DNA of 64,000 nt, taken from the NCBI RefSeq assembly GCF_900108175.1, contig NZ_FNVO01000002.1, positions 559,051-623,050 of the forward strand, written 5' to 3'. Shown here in pieces: positions 9,965 through 19,596 of the stretch (positions are counted from its first letter, which is position 1; each line of letters begins with the position of its first letter). The notes under the pieces are model-generated. The model was not told the origin of the DNA. It was given only the letters and a program-made list of their open reading frames with translations, and ran no database searches. A program made the position numbers and the translations under genes. This stretch comes from Thermomonospora echinospora. Its GTDB lineage: Bacteria > Actinomycetota > Actinomycetes > Streptosporangiales > Streptosporangiaceae.

Positions 9965-10327
9965 TCGCTTCTCCTCCCGCTCGGAACGTCGCCGTTCTCC
10001 CCTCTTCGGGCCGCTTCGTCCTGCGCCCTTCCCCGGGCTCGCGGTTGAAACGTGGGGCGGCACGTGCTCCCTGGGAGGAGCGGCGGGCGCGTCCGCGGGC
10101 CGACGCCGTCCGGCCGGGTCGCCGATGACCGTGCAAGGGCGAACAGCACCGCTCCGTTCCGGCCCCTCCCGCGCCTCGACCGGCGTCCCCGTGACCGGTC
10201 GGTGTGGATCGGGCCGTTGCCGTCCGGGCCGAGCAGCCGGCCGCCGCCAAGGCCCATGCCGGCCGGGCCGTGGTCAGGCTCGATGCCCGCGACCGCGCCC
10301 GGCCGGGGTGCTCCGGGTGGGGCCTGG
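9965..10327. other. Gap without a supported gene
   Basis: This 363-bp GC-rich stretch separates the ThDP gene from the stop of the third kinase gene, both on the minus strand. It must hold the ThDP gene promoter, but I find no convincing -35/-10 pair. Open frames through it have no ribosome site and no recognisable protein similarity. A short inverted repeat ACGTG-N6-CACGT occurs near 10048. Confidence 0.5.
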
Positions 10328-11737
10328 TCAGGCCGGACCGGCGGTGACGGCGGCGGTGCCGGTGCCCGCGCCGCCGGACGGTCCGGCGGCGCCGGTCCGC
10401 TCGCGCAGAATGAGCGCCCCGGCCAGCACCGCGATCACGACCAGGATCACCGCGACGGCGACGATCACGATGGTCCTGGTGCGCTCGCGCTCGTACCGGT
10501 CCTGCGACCGAGACCGCTGGGGCTGCTGGGGCCGCTGCTGCCACTGCGCCGGGTTGTAGGGCGGAGGCGGCGTCCAGTCCGTCTGCACGACGGTGCGCGC
10601 CTCGGCGTCGTGCTGCGGCGGCGTGTGCCGCGGGCGGGATTCCGGACCGGTGTCGTCCCGGGTGGTGGTCTCCATCTCGGCGGAGTCGAGCACGGTCTCC
10701 CCCGCCTGGGGAGGCAGCGGCGGCGGCGGTCCGTACCCGACCGAGGGACGGTGCGCGGGTCGGTTCGGCGGCCGCTCGGCCGGTCGGTCCGCAGGCCGCT
10801 GCGCGGAGCGGCCGAGCGGCCGGGCCGCCGGGCGCTCGAACGGCTCGTCCAGCTTGGTCTCGTCCAGCACCGTGCGGAACTCGCGCACCTGCGGGGGCGT
10901 GCCGGTACGGGCCTCCGGCATGCCCGCCACCTCAGCCAGCCGGGGCAGTGCCTGGTCGGCGGTCAGCCGGTACCTCGGCTCGCGGGCCAGCAGCCCCATC
11001 AGCACGTCCCGCAGCGGCCCGGCGTTGCGCGGCGGCGGCACCGGCTCGCTGAGCACGGCCGCCAGCGACGCCATCGCGTCGGAGCGCTCGTACGGGGAGC
11101 GTCCCTCGACCGCCGCGTACAGGGTGGCGCCCAGCGCCCACAGGTCGGAGGCGGGCACCGCCCGCTCGCCCTGCGCCCGCTCCGGCGGGATGTAGGCGGG
11201 CGACCCCATCACCAGGCCGGTCTGGGTGAGCGTGGCGTCGCCCTCCACCTGGGCGATGCCGAAGTCGGTCAGCACCGCCCGCCCCTCATCGGTGATCAGC
11301 ACGTTGCTGGGCTTGACGTCGCGGTGCAGGATGCCCTTGCCGTGCGCGTGGCGCAGCGCGTCCAAGGTCTGCCGGCCGATCTCGGCGGCCCGGCGCGGCG
11401 GCACCGGCCCCTCGTCGATCAGGTCCTGCAGGGAGCGGGCCCGCACGAACTCCATCACCAGCCAGGGCCGGCCGCCCTCGTTCAGCACGTCGTGGACGGT
11501 GACCACACTGGAATGGTTGAGCCGCGCCGAGGCCCGCGCCTCCCGGAACGTCCGCTCGTAGAGCACGTCGCGGTCGGCCGGGCTGAGCCCCGGGGGCAGC
11601 AGCACCTCCTTGACCGCCACCTCGCGGTCCAGCATGGTGTCGTAGGCCTGCCAGACGGTGCCCATGCCGCCCCGGCCGACCACCGTGTCGAGACGGTAGC
11701 GGTTGCCGAGCAGATGACCCTGCTGACCCTGCGCCAT
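10328..11737 (-). CDS. Membrane Ser/Thr protein kinase (PknB type), short extracellular tail
   Basis: A 469-residue eukaryotic-type kinase. The glycine loop GRGGMGTVW, the catalytic lysine in REVAVKEV, HRDVKPSN and DFG are all present, so it should be active. A Pro/Arg-rich linker (about 270-420) leads to one membrane segment (TIVIVAVAVILVVIAVLAGA) and only about 25 Gly/Ala/Thr residues outside. It therefore lacks the sensor domain present in the two kinases upstream of it. It is the last of three tandem kinase genes on the minus strand; the gap to its neighbour is 57 bp. Confidence 0.92.
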   Translation of the reverse strand: MAQGQQGHLLGNRYRLDTVVGRGGMGTVWQAYDTMLDREVAVKEVLLPPGLSPADRDVLYERTFREARASARLNHSSVVTVHDVLNEGGRPWLVMEFVRARSLQDLIDEGPVPPRRAAEIGRQTLDALRHAHGKGILHRDVKPSNVLITDEGRAVLTDFGIAQVEGDATLTQTGLVMGSPAYIPPERAQGERAVPASDLWALGATLYAAVEGRSPYERSDAMASLAAVLSEPVPPPRNAGPLRDVLMGLLAREPRYRLTADQALPRLAEVAGMPEARTGTPPQVREFRTVLDETKLDEPFERPAARPLGRSAQRPADRPAERPPNRPAHRPSVGYGPPPPLPPQAGETVLDSAEMETTTRDDTGPESRPRHTPPQHDAEARTVVQTDWTPPPPYNPAQWQQRPQQPQRSRSQDRYERERTRTIVIVAVAVILVVIAVLAGALILRERTGAAGPSGGAGTGTAAVTAGPA

Positions 11738-11794
11738 GACTGAATGGTCCCCCGTCTGGGACGCGTGAGTCCCTACCGTGGTGCGTCCGGCCGC

Positions 11795-13450
11795 TCAGGG
11801 CCGGAACGTGTCGAGGACATTGTTCACCTTTTCGCGGTTTCCGTCCCACTGCTCTTGCGGGATCGCGATGAACACCGCATACGGCCGCCCGTCCACGACG
11901 ACCCCACGGTCGATGCCGTGCATGGGCACGCCGTCCGCGTTCGTCCAGGTGAACTCCAGGTCGGCGGCGTCGTAGGGGACCCCCGTCGGGCGGCCGAGGC
12001 CGATGCGCCGGTAGTCGCGCATCTTACCGGCGGCGACCACCTCGCTCTCCCACTGCTCCCAGTGGGAGAGCGGGTCGCCCGACCACTGTGTCCGGTCTAC
12101 CTGGACGTAGGCGCTTGAGTCCGGGGAACGCCAGAACACGCTGTTGCCCATCGTGAAACGGCGCCAGCCCTCCGGCACCCCGATCCGGTAGCCGGGTCCG
12201 TTCTCCAGCCGCAGCCCGGGGGGCACGTCGGGAACGGACGCGCTGGAGGGCGCGGAGGGCTGTGACGGGTCGTCCTCCTGCGGAGTCTGCGGGACCTGCG
12301 GGGCCGCCTGCCCGCTGGCCGGGTTGGGCGAGCCGGACGAGCCCGCCGTGTTCTCGCGGCCGTTCCCCGTGGAGCCCAGCCGCGTGACCAGGACGAAGGT
12401 CAGCACGAGCGCGATGGTGGTGAGCACGCCCACCAGCAGCAGCATCCCCGGGTTGGTCGAGGAGCGGCGGGCGGGCGGGGCGGGTGGAACGGGTGGAATG
12501 GCCGGGCCGGTGGCGAGTTCGTCCGGCGCCTGCGGCACGTACGGCGGCAGTGTGGCGGTCGGGTGAGGGATGTGTTCTGTATCGGTCGTGGATGGGGCCG
12601 GGGCGGGCCGGGCGTCGGCCGCGATCCGCGCCAGCATCTCCTCCGCCTGCGGCGCGGTCAGCCGGTGCGCCGGGTCGCGCAGCAGCAGCCCGCCCAGCAC
12701 CGGGGTCAGCGGGCCGGCGTTGCGCGGCGGCGGCGGGTCCTCCGTCAGCACCGCCGCCAGCACCGCCATGACCTCGGAGCGCTCGTGCGGCGGGCGCCCC
12801 TCGCAGGCGGCGTACAAGGTGGCGCCCAGCGCCCACAGGTCGGAGGCGGGGGTGGCGGGCTCTCCCCTGGCCCGCTCGGGCGGCATGTACGCGGGCGAGC
12901 CCACCAGCAGCCCGGTCTGCGTCATCGTGGCCTCGCCCATCACCCGGGCGATGCCGAAGTCGGTCAGCACCGCCCGTCCCTCATCGGTGATCAGCACGTT
13001 GGCGGGCTTGATGTCGCGGTGCAGGATGCCGACGGCGTGGGCGGCGCGCAGGGCCGCGAGCATCTGCCGGCCGATGCCGGCGACCCGGCCGGGCGGCAGC
13101 GGCCCGTCCGCGTCGATCAGGTCCTGCAGGGAGCGGGAGCGGACCAGCTCCATCACGATCCAGGGCCGGTCGTCCTCGTCCACCACGTCGTGCACGGTGA
13201 CGATGCCGGGATGGCTGAGCCGGGCGGTGGCCCGCGCCTCGCGCAGCGTCCGTTCGCGCATCGCCGCCCGCTCGGCCTCGCCCGGCTCCTGACGGACCAG
13301 CACCTCCTTGACCGCCACCTCGCGGTCGAGCATCTCGTCGCGCGCCCGCCAGACGGTGCCCATGCCGCCCCGGCCGAGCATCGCCTCCAGCCGGTAGCGG
13401 CCGGCGACCCGGTGCCCTGGCTGCGCGGTCTGCGGCTGCGTACCCGCCAT
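11795..13450 (-). CDS. Membrane Ser/Thr protein kinase with extracellular sensor-like domain
   Basis: A 551-residue kinase with intact GRGGMGTVW, VAVKEV, HRDIKPAN and DFG motifs. A single membrane helix near residues 336-359 (MLLLVGVLTTIALVLTFVLV) is followed by a disordered Ser/Pro linker and a folded extracellular domain of about 140 residues. That domain (YRIGVPEGW, SVFWRSPDSSAYVQVD, MHGIDRG) aligns with the one in the upstream kinase (13493-15367) but differs from PASTA or beta-propeller sensors. Gaps of 42 and 57 bp to the neighbouring kinase genes suggest one transcript. Confidence 0.92.
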   Translation of the reverse strand: MAGTQPQTAQPGHRVAGRYRLEAMLGRGGMGTVWRARDEMLDREVAVKEVLVRQEPGEAERAAMRERTLREARATARLSHPGIVTVHDVVDEDDRPWIVMELVRSRSLQDLIDADGPLPPGRVAGIGRQMLAALRAAHAVGILHRDIKPANVLITDEGRAVLTDFGIARVMGEATMTQTGLLVGSPAYMPPERARGEPATPASDLWALGATLYAACEGRPPHERSEVMAVLAAVLTEDPPPPRNAGPLTPVLGGLLLRDPAHRLTAPQAEEMLARIAADARPAPAPSTTDTEHIPHPTATLPPYVPQAPDELATGPAIPPVPPAPPARRSSTNPGMLLLVGVLTTIALVLTFVLVTRLGSTGNGRENTAGSSGSPNPASGQAAPQVPQTPQEDDPSQPSAPSSASVPDVPPGLRLENGPGYRIGVPEGWRRFTMGNSVFWRSPDSSAYVQVDRTQWSGDPLSHWEQWESEVVAAGKMRDYRRIGLGRPTGVPYDAADLEFTWTNADGVPMHGIDRGVVVDGRPYAVFIAIPQEQWDGNREKVNNVLDTFRP

Positions 13451-13492
13451 GGTCTGTTGCCCTATCGACGTGGGAAAGGGGGGAATGCCGGC

Positions 13493-15367
13493 TCAGTCGG
13501 CCGGCTCGAAGTGGCGAAAGACCGGCTCCAGCTCCGAACGGGTCTCCTCCCACTGGCTGTCGGGCGCCACGAGGAAGATCGCGTATCCGTTGCCGCCGGC
13601 CACGAAGCCCCGGTTCAGCCCGTGCATCCGGCCGGAGCTGCCCTGCCAGGTGAACTCCCAGTCGGCCGACTTGTCGCCGTCCCCGGTGTCGGGGACGGGC
13701 GGCTGGTCACCGGTCGGCCCGAGCTTGATGCGGTCGTAGCCGGGGAACCGCGAGCCCCTGGTGGCGGCCTCCAACTCCTCCCAGTCCCGCAGAGCGCTGG
13801 AGCTCGGGTCGGAGGTCTGGTCGACCTGCACGTAGGAGCCGCGGTCGGAAGAGCGGAAGAACACGCTGGTGCCCTCGCGCTCCGGGCCGTTCCAGTCCTC
13901 GGGGACCACGATGGAGAAACCGGTGCGGTCCCGGTGGCGGCGGAAGCCCTCGGGAGGGTCGTCGCCGGACTCCTCCGACGGCGACGCCGACGCGCTGGCC
14001 GTACGGGCCGTGGTCGGGCTCCCCGACGAACCGCCGGTCGGCGGGCCGGAGGTCACCCGCACGCTCAGCGCGCCGCCGGGCTTGCGGTCGGGTTCGTTGT
14101 CGCGGTTCATCATCACCGCCACCACGCTGATGGCCAGGAGCAGCACCACGACGACGACCCCGATCAGCACACGCGCGCCCGGCCCGCGACGTCCGCCGCC
14201 GGCCCCGGTGCTGGAACGGGTGCCGGGGGACGCACCGGCCGGCAGGGTGTCGCCGCCGGGCGGCCCGGCCCGCAGGCCGGCCTCGTCCAGCACGGTGGCC
14301 GCGGGCTCCGGCGACTGCGAGGTGGCCCGGGTGGGCGCGGCGTCGGCGGGCTCCTCGGGGTCGGTCGCGGTCTCCAGCGGGTCGCCGGACCCGCCGTCGC
14401 CGATCGCGGCGATCTCCTGGGCGCGCTGCGCCGGATGCGAGCGGTCCAGCTCGTCGGCCTCGGGCGGCGCCTGCGAGCCGGCCTCGGGGGGCGGCGGCAC
14501 CGGGCGGGTGTACTGGGCGTCGACCGACTCCTCCCGGACGATCTCGTCCAGCAGCATCCCGGCTTCAGGGGCGCTCATCCGCTCGTCGGGGTCCTTGCGC
14601 AGCAGGCCCTCGATCACCGGGGCCAGCGCCCCGGCGTGCGGCGCCGGCGGCGGGTCGTCGGAGATGATCGCCACCAGCGAGGCCATCGGCTCGGGCCGCT
14701 CGAACGGGGACCGGCCGTCCACCATGGCGTACAGCGTGACGCCCAGCGACCACAGGTCGGAGGCGGGCCCGGCGGTCTTGCCGCGCGCCCGCTCGGGGGC
14801 GATGTAGGCGGGCGAGCCCATCACCAGGCCGGTCTGGGTGAGGGTGGCGTCCCCGGTGGCCACGGCGATGCCGAAGTCGGTCAGCACGGCCCGGTCGCCG
14901 TCGCCCAGCAGCACGTTGCTGGGCTTGACGTCGCGGTGCAGCACCCCGGCCTCGTGCGCGGCGTGCAGGGCGGCCAGCATCTGGCGGCCGATCTCGGCGG
15001 CCCGCCGCACCGGCAGCGGGCCCTCCCGTTTGATCACCTGGTCCAGCGAGCGGGCCCGGATCAGCTCCATGATGATCCAGGGTCGGCCGTCCTCTTCGAC
15101 GACGTCGTATACGGTGACCACGCCCGGGTGACCGAGCCGCGCCGCGGTGCGGGCCTCACGGAACGTCCGCTTGTACTGAACGGAGCGTTCCTCGTCGGTG
15201 AGACCGTGCGGCAGGATGACCTCTTTCACCGCCACGTCACGACCGAGGACCTCATCGTGAGCCTGCCAGACCGTCCCCATGCCGCCATGGCCGACCGGGG
15301 CCACCAGGCGGTAACGCCGGGCGAGCAACTTCTCTCCGGCGGTCTCGTTCGGCATATGCGCGACCAT
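13493..15367 (-). CDS. Membrane Ser/Thr protein kinase with extracellular sensor-like domain
   Basis: A kinase of about 624 residues with GHGGMGTVW, VAVKEV, HRDVKPSN and DFG. A long acidic juxtamembrane linker precedes a helix near residues 400-423 (VLIGVVVVVLLLAISVVAVM). The extracellular end (FSIVVPEDW, SVFFRSSDRGSYVQVDQ, MHGLNRG) is a paralogue of the domain in the next kinase. The start is uncertain: ATG at 15367 or at 15355, neither with a strong ribosome site. It is the first gene of the tandem kinase set and is divergent from lysX, sharing a promoter region of about 170 bp. Confidence 0.9.
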   Translation of the reverse strand: MVAHMPNETAGEKLLARRYRLVAPVGHGGMGTVWQAHDEVLGRDVAVKEVILPHGLTDEERSVQYKRTFREARTAARLGHPGVVTVYDVVEEDGRPWIIMELIRARSLDQVIKREGPLPVRRAAEIGRQMLAALHAAHEAGVLHRDVKPSNVLLGDGDRAVLTDFGIAVATGDATLTQTGLVMGSPAYIAPERARGKTAGPASDLWSLGVTLYAMVDGRSPFERPEPMASLVAIISDDPPPAPHAGALAPVIEGLLRKDPDERMSAPEAGMLLDEIVREESVDAQYTRPVPPPPEAGSQAPPEADELDRSHPAQRAQEIAAIGDGGSGDPLETATDPEEPADAAPTRATSQSPEPAATVLDEAGLRAGPPGGDTLPAGASPGTRSSTGAGGGRRGPGARVLIGVVVVVLLLAISVVAVMMNRDNEPDRKPGGALSVRVTSGPPTGGSSGSPTTARTASASASPSEESGDDPPEGFRRHRDRTGFSIVVPEDWNGPEREGTSVFFRSSDRGSYVQVDQTSDPSSSALRDWEELEAATRGSRFPGYDRIKLGPTGDQPPVPDTGDGDKSADWEFTWQGSSGRMHGLNRGFVAGGNGYAIFLVAPDSQWEETRSELEPVFRHFEPAD

Positions 15368-15536
15368 ATCGACAATTGCTGACAACCTCGGAGGGGACGC
15401 GCGAACGCGTCCCCCGGTATCTACGACGACGCCGGCACCGCCGAGGTTCGCCGACGCGACGCCCGAGCTTGAAAAGTGTGAGCCAGTGAGACCCGGTAGA
15501 ACAGAGAAGACACCGTCAAGCCACCACGGGGGCCTG

Positions 15537-18500
15537 ATGAGGGCTGACAGCAAGGTTCCGGACCGGGCGACCGGCGCCGGTCTGCGCGATACCTGGGGTC
15601 GTCTCGCCCGGTCGGCCCCGGACGTCTTCTTCTGGTACACCCGGCTGTCGGGCGTACTGTCGATCCTGGCGTTCGTCTCCTCGGACCTGATCCAGCGGCT
15701 GGGCGGAATCTGGGCGCTGCGCTGGATCTACTACCTCGGCTTCACCGCCAGCCTGCCCTACGGGGTGCTGCTCATCCTGCTGTCGATGGGGGTGCGGCGG
15801 CGCAAGAAGGCCGCCTGGCGGATCCTGATGCTGCTGTTCGGCGTCTACTTCGGGTTCGCGCTGCTGGTGGTCGGCAAGCTGGCGCTGGAGCCGGACCGGT
15901 CGGTCGCGCTGGGCGAGCTGTTCACGCTGGCCGCCTACGCGGCGGTGCTGACCCTGCTGGCGGCGGCCCGGTCGGAGTTCAACGCGCTGCCGGACCGTGC
16001 CAACCGGAGGCTGGCGCTGGCGGTGTTCTCCGGGGTGCTGGCGGTCAGCGGGCTGCTGGGCACCGGGCTGGTCACCCTGACCAACCGCGACCCCCAGGGC
16101 GACTTCGTCACCGACGCGCTGTACGCGGCGCTGCAGACGGTCGGCGGCCCGGGGGTGACCGGCGAGCCCATCGACGTGGACGTGCCCACCCGGGTCAACC
16201 TGCTGCTGGGCGTGCTCGGCACCGGCCTGCTGATCATCACCTTCTGGGCGCTGTTCCGGCCGGGCCGCCGCGACGCGGTGCTCAGCCCCGGCGAGGAGCT
16301 GGCGGCCCGCCGGCTGCTGGCCGAGTACGGCGAGCAGGACTCGCTGGGCTACTTCGCGCTGCGCCGCGACAAGGACGTCATCGTCGCCCCCAACGGCAAG
16401 GCCGCCATCTCCTACCGGGTCGAGGGCGCGGTCTCGCTGGCCAGCGGCGACCCCCTCGGCGACCCGGAGTCCTGGGACCAGGCGATCGAGCTGTGGCTGG
16501 CCGAGTGCCGCGCGCACGCCTGGATCCCCGGCGTGGTCAGCGCGGGCGAGCGCGCGGCGCACGTGTACCGGCGGCACGGGTTCGACGCGCTGGAGCTCGG
16601 CGACGAGGCCATCCTGGAGCTGACCGACTTCTCGCTGGAGGGCCGCGAGATGCGCCAGGTCCGCCAGGCGGTCCGGCGGGTCGAGCGGGCCGGCTACCGG
16701 GTGCGGATCCGCCGGCACGCCCAGATCCCGGCCGAGGAGATGAGCCGGCTGATCGCCAGCGCCGACCGGTGGCGGGAGGGGGCGACCGAGCGCGGGTTCT
16801 CGATGGCGCTGGGCCGGCTCGGCGACCCCACCGACGGCCGCTGCGTGATGGTCGAGGCGTTCGACGCCCGCGGGGAGCTGCGCGGGCTGCTCAGCTTCGT
16901 GCCGTGGGGGCGGCACGGGCTGTCGCTGGACCTGATGCGCCGCGACCGCACCGCCGAGAACGGCCTCAACGAGTACATGGTCGCGAAGGTGGCCGAGCAG
17001 GCGGCGCTGATCGGCGCGCAGCGGATGTCGCTGAACTTCGCGATGCTGCGCGCGGCGTTCGAGCGCGGCTCCCAGCTCGGCGCCGGCCCGGTCGCCCGGG
17101 GGTGGTACCGGTTCCTGTCGCTGGCCTCCAAGTTCTGGCAGCTGGAGTCGCTGTACCTGGCCAACGCCAAGTACAACCCGATCTGGGCGCCGCGTTTCGT
17201 CTGCTACCAGCAGTCCCGCGACCTGGTGCGGCTGAGCCTGGCCTTCGCACGGGCCGAGGGGTTCCTGCCGACGATCAACCGGCCGAAGCTCGACCGGGCC
17301 GCCCGACTCACCCCCTCCCCCGACCTCGTCCGCAGGATCCGGGACATCGAGGACGAGGCGGAGGCCGCCCGCGCCCCCCGGCGGCGGCTGTCGGAGCAGG
17401 AGCGGGTACGGCACGCCAAGCTCGACCAGATCCGCGCCGCCGGGCTCGACCCCTACCCGCTGGGGTTCGACCGCACCGACCACGCCGCCGGCATCCGCGC
17501 CCGCTTCCCCGGCCTGCCCGCCGACACCCGTACCGGCGAGCGGGTCTCGGTCGCCGGGCGGGTGGTGCTGGCCCGCGAGCACGGCCGGCTGGTGTTCGTC
17601 ACGTTGCGCGACGAGTCCGGTGACATCCAGGTGATGCTGTCGGCCGGCGAGCTGGTGGCGGACGGGGACGGCCCGGGGTCGCTGGCCGCCTGGAAGCGGA
17701 TGATCGACCTCGGCGACCAGGTCGGCGTCGAGGGCGAGGTGGTCACCTCCCGGCGCGGCGAGCTGTCGGTGCTGGCCTCGCGGTGGACGCTGACGGCCAA
17801 GTGCCTGCGTCCGCTGCCCAACAAGCGCAGCGGGCTGTCGGACCCGGAGGCCCGGGTGCGGCAGCGGTACGTGGAGTTCATCGTCAACGACGAGGCCCGC
17901 CGGATGCTGCGGATGCGCGGGGACGCGGTGGCGGCGGTCCGCGACCGGCTGCGCGAACGGGGCTACCTGGAGGTCGAGACCCCCATGCTGCAGCCCATCC
18001 ACGGCGGCGCCACCGCCCGCCCGTTCACCACCCGCATCAACGCCTACAACATGCAGCTGTACCTGCGGATCGCGCCGGAGCTGTACCTCAAGCGGCTGCT
18101 GGTGGGCGGGGTCGGCAAGGTCTTCGAGCTCAACCGCAACTTCCGCAACGAGGGCGTCTCCCCCAAGCACAACCCCGAGTTCACGATGCTGGAGGCCTAC
18201 GAGCCCTACGGGGACTACGACACGATGGCCGCCCTCACCCGCGACCTGGTGCTGGAGGCCGCCCGCGCCGCGCTCGGCACGACGGTGGTGGCCCGCGACG
18301 GCGTCGAGTACGACCTGGCCGAGCCGTGGCGGGAGGTCACCGTGTACGGGTCGGTGTCGCAGGCCCTCGGCGAGGAGATCACCCCGGACACGCCGGTGTC
18401 GGTGGTGCGCAAGCACGCCGACCGGGTCGGGCTGGGCTTCGACGTCGACTGGGGCCAGGGCAAGCTGGTGCAGGAGCTGTTCGAGGTCCTGGTCGAGGAG

Positions 18501-18866
18501 GAGCTGAAGGCCCCGACGTTCGTGCGCGACTACCCGGCCGAGACCTCCCCGCTGACCCGGCCGCACCGCGCCGACCCCCGGCTGGCCGAGAAGTGGGACC
18601 TGATCGTGTTCGGCCTGGAGCTGGGCACCGCCTACAGCGAGCTGATCGACCCCATCCTGCAGCGCGAGCGGCTCACCGAGCAGTCGCTGCTGGCGGCCGG
18701 CGGCGACCCTGAGGCGATGGAGCTGGACGAGGACTTCCTGCGGGCCCTGGAGTACGCCATGCCGCCCGCCGGGGGCATGGGGATGGGCATCGACCGGCTG
18801 CTGATCACCCTGACCGGCCGGAGCATCCGCGAGACGATCCCCTTCCCGCTGGCCCGCCCCCGCTGA
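15537..18866 (+). CDS. lysX: Bifunctional lysylphosphatidylglycerol synthase / lysine-tRNA ligase
   Basis: A 1109-residue fusion that charges tRNA-Lys and transfers lysine to phosphatidylglycerol, lowering the negative surface charge and giving resistance to cationic peptides. The N-terminal part has about six membrane helices (residues 30-250) and then the MprF-like GNAT-fold transferase (SYRVEGAVSLASGDPLGDPE onwards). From about residue 640 there is an anticodon-binding OB domain and a class II synthetase core with motif 2 (FRNEGVSPKHNPEFTMLE) and motif 3 (GMGMGIDRLLI). The length is close to mycobacterial LysX. I prefer the ATG at 15537 behind a GGGGG stretch; a GTG at 15486 would add 17 residues. 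Confidence 0.93.
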   Translation: MRADSKVPDRATGAGLRDTWGRLARSAPDVFFWYTRLSGVLSILAFVSSDLIQRLGGIWALRWIYYLGFTASLPYGVLLILLSMGVRRRKKAAWRILMLLFGVYFGFALLVVGKLALEPDRSVALGELFTLAAYAAVLTLLAAARSEFNALPDRANRRLALAVFSGVLAVSGLLGTGLVTLTNRDPQGDFVTDALYAALQTVGGPGVTGEPIDVDVPTRVNLLLGVLGTGLLIITFWALFRPGRRDAVLSPGEELAARRLLAEYGEQDSLGYFALRRDKDVIVAPNGKAAISYRVEGAVSLASGDPLGDPESWDQAIELWLAECRAHAWIPGVVSAGERAAHVYRRHGFDALELGDEAILELTDFSLEGREMRQVRQAVRRVERAGYRVRIRRHAQIPAEEMSRLIASADRWREGATERGFSMALGRLGDPTDGRCVMVEAFDARGELRGLLSFVPWGRHGLSLDLMRRDRTAENGLNEYMVAKVAEQAALIGAQRMSLNFAMLRAAFERGSQLGAGPVARGWYRFLSLASKFWQLESLYLANAKYNPIWAPRFVCYQQSRDLVRLSLAFARAEGFLPTINRPKLDRAARLTPSPDLVRRIRDIEDEAEAARAPRRRLSEQERVRHAKLDQIRAAGLDPYPLGFDRTDHAAGIRARFPGLPADTRTGERVSVAGRVVLAREHGRLVFVTLRDESGDIQVMLSAGELVADGDGPGSLAAWKRMIDLGDQVGVEGEVVTSRRGELSVLASRWTLTAKCLRPLPNKRSGLSDPEARVRQRYVEFIVNDEARRMLRMRGDAVAAVRDRLRERGYLEVETPMLQPIHGGATARPFTTRINAYNMQLYLRIAPELYLKRLLVGGVGKVFELNRNFRNEGVSPKHNPEFTMLEAYEPYGDYDTMAALTRDLVLEAARAALGTTVVARDGVEYDLAEPWREVTVYGSVSQALGEEITPDTPVSVVRKHADRVGLGFDVDWGQGKLVQELFEVLVEEELKAPTFVRDYPAETSPLTRPHRADPRLAEKWDLIVFGLELGTAYSELIDPILQRERLTEQSLLAAGGDPEAMELDEDFLRALEYAMPPAGGMGMGIDRLLITLTGRSIRETIPFPLARPR

Positions 18867-18881
18867 CCGCCGGGGGCCGGG

Positions 18882-19235
18882 TCAGCCGCCCTCGCCGCGC
18901 AGCACGCAGAACTCGTTGCCCTCGGGGTCGGCCAGGACCACCCAACTCCGCCCGCCCTGGCCGATGTCGACGCGGCGGGCGCCGAGGGCCAGGATCCGCT
19001 CGACCTCGGCGACCTGGTCGTCGGGGGTCAGGTCCAGGTGCAGCCGGTTCTTGCCGGCCTTGGGCTCGGGCACCCGCAGGAAGAGGATCTTGGGGGAGAC
19101 GGCCTCGTCCAGGCCGAGCGCGACGCTCTCGGCGTCCTCCTCCAGGATCTTGAAGTCCAGCACCCGGCTCCAGAACTCGGCCAGACTCCGGGGATTGGCG
19201 CAGTCGATGACGAGCCAGCTCCAGTCGCTACCCAT
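18882..19235 (-). CDS. VOC-superfamily (glyoxalase-like) protein
   Basis: A 117-residue single-module vicinal-oxygen-chelate fold protein. N-terminal WSWLVIDCANPRSLAEFWSR and C-terminal WVVLADPEGNEFCVLRG are the paired beta-alpha-beta-beta-beta signatures of Glyoxalase_6-type proteins. Such small proteins are often metal-dependent isomerases, dioxygenases or drug-binding proteins; no specific substrate can be inferred. It is convergent with lysX (15 bp apart). Confidence 0.8.
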   Translation of the reverse strand: MGSDWSWLVIDCANPRSLAEFWSRVLDFKILEEDAESVALGLDEAVSPKILFLRVPEPKAGKNRLHLDLTPDDQVAEVERILALGARRVDIGQGGRSWVVLADPEGNEFCVLRGEGG

Positions 19236-19258
19236 GCCGGGCCGCTACCTCCTCGGTC

Positions 19259-19465
19259 TCAGCGATCACTGTGGACAAGGTACTTCTCCTCGTTCGGCAG
19301 CATGACCCACAGCACCAGGTAGACCACGAACTGCGGGCCGGGCAGCAGGCAGGACAGCAGCGCGAGCGCGCGCACCGTCCAGGGCGTGAGCCCGGAACGA
19401 CGGGCCAGGGCCGCGCACACTCCCGCGATGACCCTGCCCTGGCGGGGACGGTAGAGACCGGTCAT
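19259..19465 (-). CDS. PspC-domain membrane protein
   Basis: A 68-residue protein consisting almost only of a PspC domain: LYRPRQGRVIAGVCAALARR followed by a hydrophobic stretch (VRALALLSCLLPGPQFVVYLVLWVML). PspC proteins sit in the inner membrane and take part in envelope-stress responses. The ATG at 19465 is chosen because AAGGAG lies 8 bases upstream, rather than an in-frame GTG 9 bases earlier. The upstream gap carries two strong palindromes. Confidence 0.85.
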   Translation of the reverse strand: MTGLYRPRQGRVIAGVCAALARRSGLTPWTVRALALLSCLLPGPQFVVYLVLWVMLPNEEKYLVHSDR

Positions 19466-19560
19466 GGTGACCACTCCTTCAAGCCGTTGTGCCTGGTCTT
19501 ACGTGTTCCACGTTAGAAACCCGGCAGTCGGGCCCGAATCGTTCGAAGGGTTGGTCCGCG

Positions 19561-19596
19561 TCCCCTACCCAGGAATTAGGGGACAACCCTTAAGGG
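19561..19596. promoter_or_regulatory. Pair of palindromes upstream of the PspC gene
   Basis: TCCCCTA-N9-TAGGGGA (19561-19583) and CCCTTAAGGG (19587-19596) lie side by side, the second overlapping the stop of the HAD gene. They are about 100-130 bp before the PspC start, in the position expected for binding sites of a response regulator or stress regulator. Confidence 0.4.

Noticed and set aside
12563-15382. Very long open frame on the plus strand opposite the kinase genes
   Set aside because: Composition is dominated by Gly/Arg/His/Gln from the third-position GC bias of the kinase genes; no domain, no ribosome site.
15516-18566. Thousand-codon frame opposite lysX
   Set aside because: Low-complexity His/Gln/Pro/Arg sequence; lysX explains the DNA.
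19501-19516. KstR-like site near the PspC promoter
   Set aside because: One mismatch in a conserved half-site and no catabolic gene beside it; the two palindromes nearby are stronger.
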